A stretch of DNA of 64,000 nt from Planctomycetaceae bacterium (GTDB lineage: Bacteria; Planctomycetota; Phycisphaerae; UBA1845; UTPLA1), in the NCBI GenBank assembly GCA_006969385.1, contig CP030884.1, forward strand, positions 1,550,001 through 1,614,000, in the 5' to 3' direction. Below are positions 36,923-44,319 of this stretch, piece after piece. A program made the position numbers and the translations under genes. The notes under the pieces are model-generated. The model saw only the letters and a list, made by a program, of their open reading frames with translations, was not told where the DNA came from and ran no database searches. Numbering within the stretch: position 1 is the stretch's first letter; every line of letters starts with the position of its first letter.

Positions 36923-37948
36923 ATGATGCGATTGATCGATACATGGGCGGATTGGATGTGGGCCTGCACGTGGCAGGTGCTCATCCTCATTGCCGTCGTC
37001 TGGACGATCGACCGCCTCGGCCGCAAACGCCTGTGGCCGCATATCTTTATGTGCCTCTGGGCGATGGTGCTACTCAAGCTCTTGCTGCCGCCGTTTCTGG
37101 GATCGCCGGTCAGCATCACGCGCTCCTTGCTGGGTAACAACGGCGCTCTCTGGTTCATCGATTACTTGCTTATCAATGAAAGCGTGCAGGCGGCGGTACA
37201 AGCCACTTGGCTAAAGCCGGCGCTGTTTGGCGTTTGGTGTCTGGGCGTAGCCGGCTTGGCCATCTTTTACGCGTTACGGTATCTGCGCATGCGTCGGCAT
37301 ATTGCCACCTGTGTGCAACCCTCTGAATCGCTGCAACTCTTGGCGGAAGACGTCGCCGATGGCATGGATATCACCGCGACATGGCAATTGCGCGTCTGCG
37401 GAAAGCTGCAGATGCCGGGCATGTTCGGCGTTTGGCGGCCGACGATTCTGCTGCCACGCGATGTCGTTGAAACCGAGAGCGAATCGCACATTAAGTCGAT
37501 CCTCGCCCACGAGTTCGCCCACATTCGTCGCGGCGATGCGGCGTTCCGATTACTCACGCATGCGATTTTGATTTGGTACTGGTTCAATCCGGCGTTGATC
37601 ATTCTGCGTCGCCGCCTCGCGCAACTACAAGAGATTTGCTGCGACGCCACCGCAATGTCTTATCTGCGGCAGGACCGTTCGTCGTACATCAATACCTTGG
37701 TACACATGGGGCGTCGACTGTTGCAAACGGAAGATCGTCTCGCATCGTCGCCGACGCTGCTGTCGGTTTTCGATACCAGCGGCGGTCTGAGCGAACGCAT
37801 GCAGCGCTTGCTGAACCAACCGAGAAGATTAACCAGTCGCCAACGCAAGATCATCGGCGTGCTGGTGTTATTGGCTTTCAAGGTAACCATTTTTCCCATG
37901 GGTGATCCGCAGGTGCTAACGCATCTCTGGATGGGTGGCGTGCCGTAG
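36923..37948 (+). CDS. M56 (BlaR1-like) membrane metallopeptidase
   Basis: A 341-residue inner-membrane zinc protease. Seen: four membrane segments (about 12-30, 45-64, 95-118 and near the C-terminus), and the zinc motif HEFAH at His196-His200 followed by IRRGD. The penicillin-sensing domain of BlaR1 is absent; the protein ends after a short segment, so it would need a different input. By family it would cut the repressor encoded just upstream and so induce target genes. The pair is transcribed together. Confidence 0.9.
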   Translation: MMRLIDTWADWMWACTWQVLILIAVVWTIDRLGRKRLWPHIFMCLWAMVLLKLLLPPFLGSPVSITRSLLGNNGALWFIDYLLINESVQAAVQATWLKPALFGVWCLGVAGLAIFYALRYLRMRRHIATCVQPSESLQLLAEDVADGMDITATWQLRVCGKLQMPGMFGVWRPTILLPRDVVETESESHIKSILAHEFAHIRRGDAAFRLLTHAILIWYWFNPALIILRRRLAQLQEICCDATAMSYLRQDRSSYINTLVHMGRRLLQTEDRLASSPTLLSVFDTSGGLSERMQRLLNQPRRLTSRQRKIIGVLVLLAFKVTIFPMGDPQVLTHLWMGGVP

Positions 37949-38008
37949 TCCCGGTCCGTCATTGATCCACCCTAACAGACGAAGGCTGTAATTGATAAGA
38001 AGGCCGAG

Positions 38009-38060
38009 CCTTCCCCGTGGAAGGTGCGCGCTGAGTGAACCACCGATCTCGAAAGATCGG
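38009..38060 (+). promoter_or_regulatory. Two hairpins in the leader of the DUF4397 gene
   Basis: CCTTCC-CCGT-GGAAGG (38009-38024) and CCGATCT-CGAA-AGATCGG (38043-38060) lie before a strong GGAGG at 38081. They may stabilise the message. I could not match the leader to a known riboswitch. Confidence 0.4.
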
Positions 38061-38095
38061 CAATCCAAGACAGGATTAAAGGAGGTAAGAAAAAC

Positions 38096-38848
38096 ATGAA
38101 GAAACTAAGCATGGCCGTACTAACGGCGTTGGCGGTGATGGCCGTCAATACCGTTGCCTACGCGGGTCCGGGCGGCATGGACGCCCTGGTACGCGTGTTT
38201 CACGGCTCGCCCGACACACCGCCCGTCGATGTGGTGGTGAACAACAATTTTGCGATGCCGGCGTTTGAAGACGTCGCCTATCGCGACTTCACGGCGTACG
38301 CGGCGCTGCCCGAAGCGATGTACAACTTCAAGGTGGTTGTGGCCAACACCATGATGGATCCGGCACCGATCGATGCCGACGTATCTGTCGCGGGCGGCAC
38401 GGCCTACACCATCGCCGCCGCGGGCGAGTTGGCCAGCATCCAGCCCGTGGTGTTTCAGGATGACAACACGATCCTGCCGGGCATGGCCCGCGCTCGATTG
38501 TTGCACCTCTCACCCAATGCGCCGGCCGTCAACGTCGTCGTCGCCAGCGGCGGCCCCACGATCTTTAGCGACGTGAGCTTCACCGAGTCCAGCGGTTACG
38601 CAAACATCATGCCCGGCACGTACGACTTGGAAGTCCGCTTGGCGTCGAATGACGCTTTGGCGTTGTCGCTTCCCGGCGTCACGCTCGACGGCAGCACCGT
38701 GTATTCGATCGCGGCCGTCGGCTTGGTCGGCAGCGACGATACGCCGCTCGATGTCGAACTTAGTGTCGACGCGATTCCCGAACCCGGCACGCTCAGCCTA
38801 TTGGCTGTCGGCGCGTTGGTGGCCCTGCGCCGCCGCCGCTCGGCATAG
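38096..38848 (+). CDS. DUF4397-domain PEP-CTERM protein
   Basis: A 250-residue exported protein. Signal peptide at 1-23 (ALAVMAVNTVAYA). The body is a DUF4397 beta-sandwich: RVFHGSPDTPPVDVVVNNNFA, YRDFTAYAALPEAMYNFKVVVANT, then a second half RARLLHLSPNAPAVNVVVASGG. It ends with IPEPGTLSLLAVGALVALRRRRSA, a PEP-CTERM sorting tail. The ATG is fixed by a near-perfect AGGAGGT. Location: cell surface. Function of DUF4397 is unknown. A bidirectional terminator lies downstream. Confidence 0.92.
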   Translation: MKKLSMAVLTALAVMAVNTVAYAGPGGMDALVRVFHGSPDTPPVDVVVNNNFAMPAFEDVAYRDFTAYAALPEAMYNFKVVVANTMMDPAPIDADVSVAGGTAYTIAAAGELASIQPVVFQDDNTILPGMARARLLHLSPNAPAVNVVVASGGPTIFSDVSFTESSGYANIMPGTYDLEVRLASNDALALSLPGVTLDGSTVYSIAAVGLVGSDDTPLDVELSVDAIPEPGTLSLLAVGALVALRRRRSA

Positions 38849-39024
38849 CCAATGGTTACGGGTGAAGTGGGGCGCGTGCCGCTCGACGAGTACCGATGAA
38901 ACGCCATTGTTGGGGGTGGGTTCATTCCAAAGTGTGCGCGTCGAGCGGTAAGGCCTCGCAGTCCACAAACTCCTCCAGGCTCGGTTGTCACCGTGACGCC
39001 GGGCCTTTCCATTGCGCAAAAAAA

Positions 39025-39048
39025 GGCCGTCGCTTGTATGCGACGGCC
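39025..39048. terminator. Bidirectional terminator between convergent genes
   Basis: GGCCGTCGC-TTGTAT-GCGACGGCC: perfect 9-bp stem. On the minus strand a run of seven T follows, so it mainly ends the DUF1571 gene; on plus TTCATTATTTT follows. Confidence 0.9.
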
Positions 39049-39071
39049 TTCATTATTTTGCGGCGAACCGA

Positions 39072-39959
39072 CTACATACCGTACGTGGCCGGATCGAAGT
39101 CTTTATCCGTCAGGTCGGCATTGAAGCGGATGTTGCGGTACTCGTATTTGCCCAACAGTTGCTCGGGCGCGCGCTCATCGCCGGAGTAGGTGTACACCGC
39201 CAACAGCACTTTGTGTTCCTGATCGATGTAGAGATCCGCGATGCGATCGGGATAGGCACCGTTCGGACCGGTGTAAGGCAGCGTGCGGCGAATCAGCCAA
39301 ACGTCGCGACCGTCAAAGCGGGTGACGCCGACAAATTCCATGCCAAGTACACCGTCGGCTTCGGCCTTCCTCGAATACTTGATCAACAGGTCGAGCGAGT
39401 TTTCGAAACCGAACTGATCGATCGAACGGCGCGACGTCTTCTGGGCCAGCTTGCCGCGAATCGGCTGCTTGACGCTCTTGACGAGATAAGAAAGACCACC
39501 GGCAGGTTGGCATACGGCCAGGTCGCGCAGCGCCGGGTCTTCGGCGTCTCCGTCCACCCAACGATCTTCAACGTAAATCACGCGCCCCGCCAAACCGGCG
39601 TTGCGCCGAAAGTGCATCATCACGCTGAACGGTTCCGACCGAAACTTCACATCGGATTCCTGCTCGGCGCTGATCTGGCCGTCGATGCTTTCCTGCTTCA
39701 CGAAGGTGCAGGTGTAGGTCGGTTGCAATCGCGCCAGTCGGTCGCGGGCCATTTCCAAGGCGCGCAGCGGATTGTTGCGGACCGCCGTTTCAAACGGGTC
39801 GGCGGTTTCAGGTGCGGCGGCGAAAACGACAGGCGCTCCGGCGTTGATGACCGGCTTGGGGTCTTCACTTGTAAGTTGAACGTACAACACGACGGCGAGC
39901 AGCATGATGAATCCGATCTGCACGCGTCGCATGGTTTTGGTCTTGCGATCGATAGGCAT
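39072..39959 (-). CDS. DUF1571 family exported protein
   Basis: A 295-residue protein with an N-terminal hydrophobic segment (IGFIMLLAVVLYVQL), a signal peptide or anchor. The body matches DUF1571: NPLRALEMARDRLARLQPTYTCTFVKQESIDGQ, a strand pair VMMHFRRNAGLAGRVIYVEDRW, and DRIADLYIDQEHKVLLAVYTYSGDE near the end; this resembles the LolA/LppX fold in pattern. Function unknown; a role in lipoprotein or lipid handling has been suggested by that fold and is inference. It ends at a strong terminator. The first ten residues are basic and unconserved, so a later start is possible. Confidence 0.85.
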   Translation of the reverse strand: MPIDRKTKTMRRVQIGFIMLLAVVLYVQLTSEDPKPVINAGAPVVFAAAPETADPFETAVRNNPLRALEMARDRLARLQPTYTCTFVKQESIDGQISAEQESDVKFRSEPFSVMMHFRRNAGLAGRVIYVEDRWVDGDAEDPALRDLAVCQPAGGLSYLVKSVKQPIRGKLAQKTSRRSIDQFGFENSLDLLIKYSRKAEADGVLGMEFVGVTRFDGRDVWLIRRTLPYTGPNGAYPDRIADLYIDQEHKVLLAVYTYSGDERAPEQLLGKYEYRNIRFNADLTDKDFDPATYGM

Positions 39960-40369
39960 GTGGTGTGCGGCTCCTTTCCGGCGCGAGCTTCGTGTCGGCG
40001 AAGTGCGTTCGGCGAGCCAATCTCCCTGCGGGTTCGACTGCGCGTTGCAACCCGCAACACGTCCGTCGAACTCGGCTCAAATTCCCGGGCGCTGGGGCCC
40101 CGTCTTACTCTCACATCGGGCAACGGCGCAATTCTCGTGAACCCGTTGCCGGCAGTGGGCTTTTCAGTGCTGGCAACTCGACAACCATCAAGCATGGCAA
40201 GCAAGCGTCGGTAGGTATCGTCAACAGGCTCGTTCCGCGCTCTGAGCTGCCTCCGATATTTCAATATTACCATGGCAAGCGGGGCGATCCAAGTAAACGT
40301 CCGACTTCGTGACGCTTTATTACAGACGGCTAACTGTCGAAAACGCATAAGGATAGGGCGGATTCGGCA
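39960..40369. other. 410-bp gap
   Basis: Between the DUF1571 start and the nadD stop. It should hold the DUF1571 promoter. No gene, RNA or repeat recognised. Confidence 0.5.
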
Positions 40370-40993
40370 TTATCGGCGCGACCGGTAAAGCGCGTGCGAC
40401 GTTACGTATTCGACCACGGCCTCGGGGGCGAGGTAGCGAATCGAGCGGCCTTCGGCACAACGCGATCGGATTTGCGTTGCGCTAATTCCGATCTTGGGCG
40501 TCGCAATGCAATGGTCGAGCAACCGCCTTGCGGCGCGCGGTCCGACCGCCTCCGTCAGGTCGGCCTCGCTCGGCAGTTTCCAGCCCGGACGCGCGGCCGT
40601 CACGATGGTCACGCGCTCGACCAGTTCGCGAACGCGATGCCAGGTTTTGAGTTCCGGCAGCGAGTCGCCACCGATGAACCAAAACAACTCGGCTTCGTCG
40701 CCCAACCACTCGCGAAAAGCCGTGACGGTATCAAACGTGAAGCTCGGGCCGTCGCGCTCCGCTTCGATGGTGGATACTTCAAATAGCGCGTCGCCTTCGA
40801 CGGCCGCGCGGACCATGGCGATGCGATCGGCGATCGGCGTATGCGCGACATCTGGCTTGTGCGGTGGCTGCGCCGAGGGAATGAGGATGACCCGCGTGAG
40901 TTGTAACTGTTCGGCCAGCGCGCGGGCGGATATCAGGTGCCCATGATGAATCGGATCGAAGGTGCCGCCGTACAGGCCGATGCGCGTGCCCAT
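40370..40993 (-). CDS. nadD: Nicotinate-nucleotide adenylyltransferase
   Basis: Makes nicotinate adenine dinucleotide from NaMN and ATP in NAD synthesis. Seen: the nucleotidyltransferase GGTFDPIHHGH (9-19), FWFIGGDSLPELKTWHR, and ISATQIRSR near the C-terminus, all family motifs. Length 207 is normal. It begins four bases after the stop of the lipoprotein gene and is probably co-transcribed with it. The C-terminal ISxTxIR motif confirms NadD over NadR or CoaD. Confidence 0.96.
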   Translation of the reverse strand: MGTRIGLYGGTFDPIHHGHLISARALAEQLQLTRVILIPSAQPPHKPDVAHTPIADRIAMVRAAVEGDALFEVSTIEAERDGPSFTFDTVTAFREWLGDEAELFWFIGGDSLPELKTWHRVRELVERVTIVTAARPGWKLPSEADLTEAVGPRAARRLLDHCIATPKIGISATQIRSRCAEGRSIRYLAPEAVVEYVTSHALYRSRR

Positions 40994-40996
40994 TGC

Positions 40997-41755
40997 TTAC
41001 GGCGTACCCAAGTCGGTGGTCGTCGACGCTGTCTTGGTAGGCGACCACTTGAGTTCGATCGAGATGTCGGACACTTCGAGCGCCAACTTGGTCGCCACAT
41101 TCTCGGCCTTAACCGACGCCTCGCTACGGCCACTGAGTACCACATAGTATCCATGATCCGGCAGCAAGGTGGCGTCGAATGAAACGTCATGCGAGACCGA
41201 TGCGGCACGCGGCCCCTTGCGTAGACTGTTATTGACCAAGGTTTCTTCAGTAATCGTGACGCCGTTCGCGTCCTTGAGAATAAACACCAAATTGACGAGG
41301 CCGGTCGGCTTAATCTTCGCCTCAGCACCCGCCGGCAGCGTTTCGGCGGCAGTCTCCTTCGCATTCAACCGAACTCGTATGACACACTTGGATTCCGCTG
41401 TCGATTGATGATCGAAACCGTAGCCCAATTGAAACGCGCCCCACGCATTACCTTCGCCGGTGACTTCGGCACTGCACGATGCGGCAGTGTTGCTGACGCG
41501 AATCGCGCTGCCGCGCGCGTCGTTACCTTCCTGCCCCGAGCTGAACTTGGGATAGTTAAATGCCGTTTCGCCGGGGATGTTGATCGTGCCGCTGGTGCCG
41601 TTGCCCATCGCTATGTCGGGTCGTTCGGCGGCCGTCAGCCGGATGCTGGTGGTCGCAGCGCCGCCCTCGCCGCAGCCGAGCGCGAGCCCACTCATCAAGA
41701 CCATCGTTAGGCAAAAGGATTTAACAACGCGTACAGACGTGTTTCGAAGATTCAT
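40997..41755 (-). CDS. Hypothetical lipoprotein
   Basis: A 252-residue predicted lipoprotein: basic start, hydrophobic helix and lipobox LALGC at about 24-28. The rest is beta-rich, with two Cys (SCSAEV, ESKCVIR) that could bridge. A strand-rich end (KLALEVSDISIELKWSP) suggests one or two Ig-like domains. I do not recognise a family. It precedes nadD by three bases and so shares its message. Confidence 0.75.
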   Translation of the reverse strand: MNLRNTSVRVVKSFCLTMVLMSGLALGCGEGGAATTSIRLTAAERPDIAMGNGTSGTINIPGETAFNYPKFSSGQEGNDARGSAIRVSNTAASCSAEVTGEGNAWGAFQLGYGFDHQSTAESKCVIRVRLNAKETAAETLPAGAEAKIKPTGLVNLVFILKDANGVTITEETLVNNSLRKGPRAASVSHDVSFDATLLPDHGYYVVLSGRSEASVKAENVATKLALEVSDISIELKWSPTKTASTTTDLGTP

Positions 41756-41919
41756 ACGCCTAGCCTAGAACGCGCGTCAATATGTGTAAAGTGCACCGGC
41801 TTCAATGCATTGCCGCGCGTGCGGTCGCGGGGCACAATGCTGGGCCTACTTTTTGTTGTCAGACGGCGCGCCGGTCAATTGGAGAGTTCCCGCGCGTTAC
41901 CTCGATAGGAGACCTCAGC

Positions 41920-43500
41920 GTGCAGCCCGGCGTCACCGACCTTTCCAAGCACGGCATTCATCCGCAACAGGCGGTTCATTGGAATCTCAGCCCGGCCGAT
42001 CTGGTCGAACGCACCATCGCCAAGGGCGAGGGGCAGCTTACCAACAAGGGGGCGTTGGCGATCCTGACGGGCGAACGCACCGGCCGCAGCCCCAAAGATA
42101 AATTCATCGTAAAAGATTCGACCACCGCCGAGTCGGTCGCATGGGGCACCGTGAACCGACCGATCGAACCGGCGCAGTTCGATGCGCTGCGCGATTTGGC
42201 GATCGCGCATTTGAATGAGCGCGAACTGTTTGTGGTGGACGCAAAGGCGGGTGCCAGCGTCGACTATTCGATCTCGCTGCGTCTGGTCACCACCAAGCCG
42301 GCCCATGCGTTGTTCGCCCGCCAACTGTTTCGGCGCTTGCCGCGCGAAGAACTGCAAGCGGCCAAGCCCGAATGGATCATTCTCGGCGCGCCCGATTGCA
42401 AAGCTGAAGCCGCCAAATATGGCATCAATTCCGAAGCGTTTGTGCTTGCGGATTTCGCGCGCAAGACCATCGTGATCGGCGGCACGGCCTATGCGGGTGA
42501 GATTAAGAAGTCGATCTTCACGGTAATGAATTTCGCGCTACCGGCGCAGGGCGTGTTTCCGATGCACTGTTCGGCCAACGTCGGCCCGCACGGCGATGTG
42601 GCATTGTTCTTCGGTCTATCGGGAACCGGTAAGACGACACTTAGCGCCGACCCGGGTCGTCGATTGATCGGCGATGACGAACACGGTTGGTCGGACAAGG
42701 GCGTGTTTAACTTTGAGGGCGGTTGCTACGCCAAGTGCATTCGCCTGAGTGAAAAGAACGAACCGCAGATTTATAAGGCGCTGCGCTTCGGTTGCGTGGT
42801 GGAAAACGTCGAAGTCGATCCCGAAACGCGCATTACCAATTTCGACAGCAGTCGATATACCGAAAACACCCGCGCCGCTTATCCGCTCGATTTCATCGAC
42901 AACGCAATCGATTCCGGTCGCGCCGATGCCCATCCGACTGCGGTCGTGTTTCTGACGTGCGATGCCTTCGGCGTGTTGCCGCCGATTTCGTTGCTCACGC
43001 CGCAACAGGCGATGTATCACTTCCTCAGCGGTTACACCGCCAAGGTCGCCGGCACCGAGGCGGGCGTGACCGAGCCGCAGGCGACGTTTAGCACAGGCTT
43101 CGGCGAACCGTTCCTGCCGCGCGATCCGATGGAATACGCCAACATGCTGGCCGCCAAGATCGAGCAACACGGTTCGCAATGTTATCTCATCAACACGGGT
43201 TGGCAGGGCGGCGGCTTCGGCGTGGGCGCGCGCATCGATCTGCCATCGACGCGCGCGATGGTCTCGGCGGCGCTCGTCGGCGCGCTGCGTGGCGTAAACA
43301 CCGAGACCGACCCGGTCTTCGGCCTGCGCATGCCCAAGCGGGTAGCGGGCGTGGATGAAAAACTACTGTTGCCCTGGCAAACGTGGAGCGATCGCAGCGC
43401 CTACGACAAAGCGGCGCAACACCTGGCGGGGTTGTTTAAGGAGAACTTCAAGAAGTTCGCGACGGCCACGGACGAAGTGAAAGCGGCGGGACCGCGGTAG
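41920..43500 (+). CDS. pckA: Phosphoenolpyruvate carboxykinase (ATP)
   Basis: Converts oxaloacetate and ATP to PEP, CO2 and ADP, the first step of gluconeogenesis. Seen: TGERTGRSPKDKFIV near the N-terminus, the kinase-1 motif FGLSGTGKTTLSAD, DDEHGWSDKGVFNFEGGCYAK, and NTGWQGGGFGVGARIDL. GTG 41920 is chosen: AGGAG lies eight bases upstream, and the product is 526 residues, near the usual 530-540; the open frame from 41782 adds 46 unconserved residues. A large gap follows. Confidence 0.96.
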   Translation: MQPGVTDLSKHGIHPQQAVHWNLSPADLVERTIAKGEGQLTNKGALAILTGERTGRSPKDKFIVKDSTTAESVAWGTVNRPIEPAQFDALRDLAIAHLNERELFVVDAKAGASVDYSISLRLVTTKPAHALFARQLFRRLPREELQAAKPEWIILGAPDCKAEAAKYGINSEAFVLADFARKTIVIGGTAYAGEIKKSIFTVMNFALPAQGVFPMHCSANVGPHGDVALFFGLSGTGKTTLSADPGRRLIGDDEHGWSDKGVFNFEGGCYAKCIRLSEKNEPQIYKALRFGCVVENVEVDPETRITNFDSSRYTENTRAAYPLDFIDNAIDSGRADAHPTAVVFLTCDAFGVLPPISLLTPQQAMYHFLSGYTAKVAGTEAGVTEPQATFSTGFGEPFLPRDPMEYANMLAAKIEQHGSQCYLINTGWQGGGFGVGARIDLPSTRAMVSAALVGALRGVNTETDPVFGLRMPKRVAGVDEKLLLPWQTWSDRSAYDKAAQHLAGLFKENFKKFATATDEVKAAGPR

Positions 43501-43707
43501 TGAATTTGATCCCGTTAGGGGTCAATTAAAAATAGCCCACCCTTTTCAAGGGTGCGGTGAAGATTTTGCGCACTACCCTTTCGTCCGGGACGGACGATGG
43601 GATACACGTGCGGCTTTCGTTCTATCTCCCCAGTATGAAACGTGGATTGTAGAGCCCATATCGCCAACAACGTGGGGTCTATTATCCGTAAATCCCTAGG
43701 GAAAAAT

Positions 43708-43819
43708 AAAGCGTGGCCGCTCCACCGTGGAGCAAGGAAACGACGAGCAGCGACCAGCCAACACCACCTTGATCGTTCGCCACCGTTCCCCCATCGCCGA
43801 GGCGATGAGCCACGCTTTG
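43708..43819. repeat. REPIN-like element (family F)
   Basis: Ends AAAGCGTGGC (43708-43717) and GCCACGCTTT (43810-43819). Just inside each is a perfect hairpin: GCTCCAC-C-GTGGAGC left and CATCGCC-GA-GGCGATG right. The arms face inward 112 bp apart. Confidence 0.7.
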
Positions 43820-43986
43820 TCCGCTCCACCCCCATAGAGCCGATGTCGTGTTGCAGCGGGACGTGACCCGTTGCACCGTGATCCATTCCGGCGAATTGAA
43901 AGAGGATTGCATCGGATGTGTAGAGGTTTGTAAGGGGCATCGCGTTGGTGGGTCGGCCCGTACGACGTGCGCCGCGTTAGGAATCT

Positions 43987-44009
43987 ATGCGGCCGATAGG
44001 CCGCGGCTC
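43987..44009. repeat. Family A repeat arm
   Basis: GAGCCGCGGCCTATCGGCC on the minus strand, sharing GAGCCGCGGCCT with the element at 2103-2239. Confidence 0.6.
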
Positions 44010-44111
44010 AGTCGGTGTGGGCCCGCTGCGTACTGGATCATACCTTTGTGTAATCAATCAGTATGGCGCAAGCGCGTCGACTTTCCGCGAATCGCTGCTC
44101 GCGAAAAAAAA

Positions 44112-44170
44112 GAGGCAAGTCGCTCTCGGGCGTCGTCGCTTGCGCGCGACGCCCCAAAAGCCCTTGCCTC
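44112..44170 (-). terminator. Compound hairpin terminator after the nine-repeat lipoprotein
   Basis: Outer stem GAGGCAAG / CTTGCCTC enclosing an inner stem (GGGCGTCG / CGACGCCC). On the minus strand eight T follow the outer stem (44104-44111). Its distance from the gene stop (150 bp) is a little long. Confidence 0.7.
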
Positions 44171-44263
44171 AAAAGGGAAGGTCAGTTTTTTTCCGGCTGC
44201 AGTCACTCAACCGGCAGCCGGTTCATCAGCAACTGAGCGGCTTATGGAAGGATCATCAGCGTG

Positions 44264-44289
44264 CACTGGCCAATAGACCGGTGCCACAC
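44264..44289. repeat. Family C repeat variant
   Basis: On the minus strand AGTGTGGCACCGGTCTATTG, followed by GCCAGTG; matches the GTGGCACCGGT-TAT core of the family C copies with a diverged right arm. Confidence 0.5.
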
Positions 44290-44319
44290 TGAAAGCCGCG
44301 CGTTCAATCGTTCTGCAAC

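Larger units (their letters stand above)
43501..44319. other. 819-bp gap with inverted repeats and a terminator
   Basis: Holds a hairpin CACCCTT-TTC-AAGGGTG (43538-43554), a REPIN-like pair (43708-43819), a family A arm (43987-44009), the minus-strand terminator (44112-44170) and a variant of family C (44264-44289). Open frames present lack ribosome sites and cross the repeats. No RNA gene seen. Confidence 0.55.

Noticed and set aside
37949..38095. Leader of the DUF4397 gene considered as a cyclic-di-GMP (GEMM) riboswitch
   Set aside because: The conserved GEMM-I core was not found; only two simple hairpins are seen.
39012..40214. 400-residue open frame on the plus strand
   Set aside because: It is antisense to the DUF1571 gene and the following gap; composition is not protein-like and no ribosome site is seen.
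43501..44319. Long non-coding gap examined for tRNA or a small RNA gene
   Set aside because: No T-loop GTTCGANTC with a matching acceptor stem was found; hairpins present are better read as repeats and a terminator.
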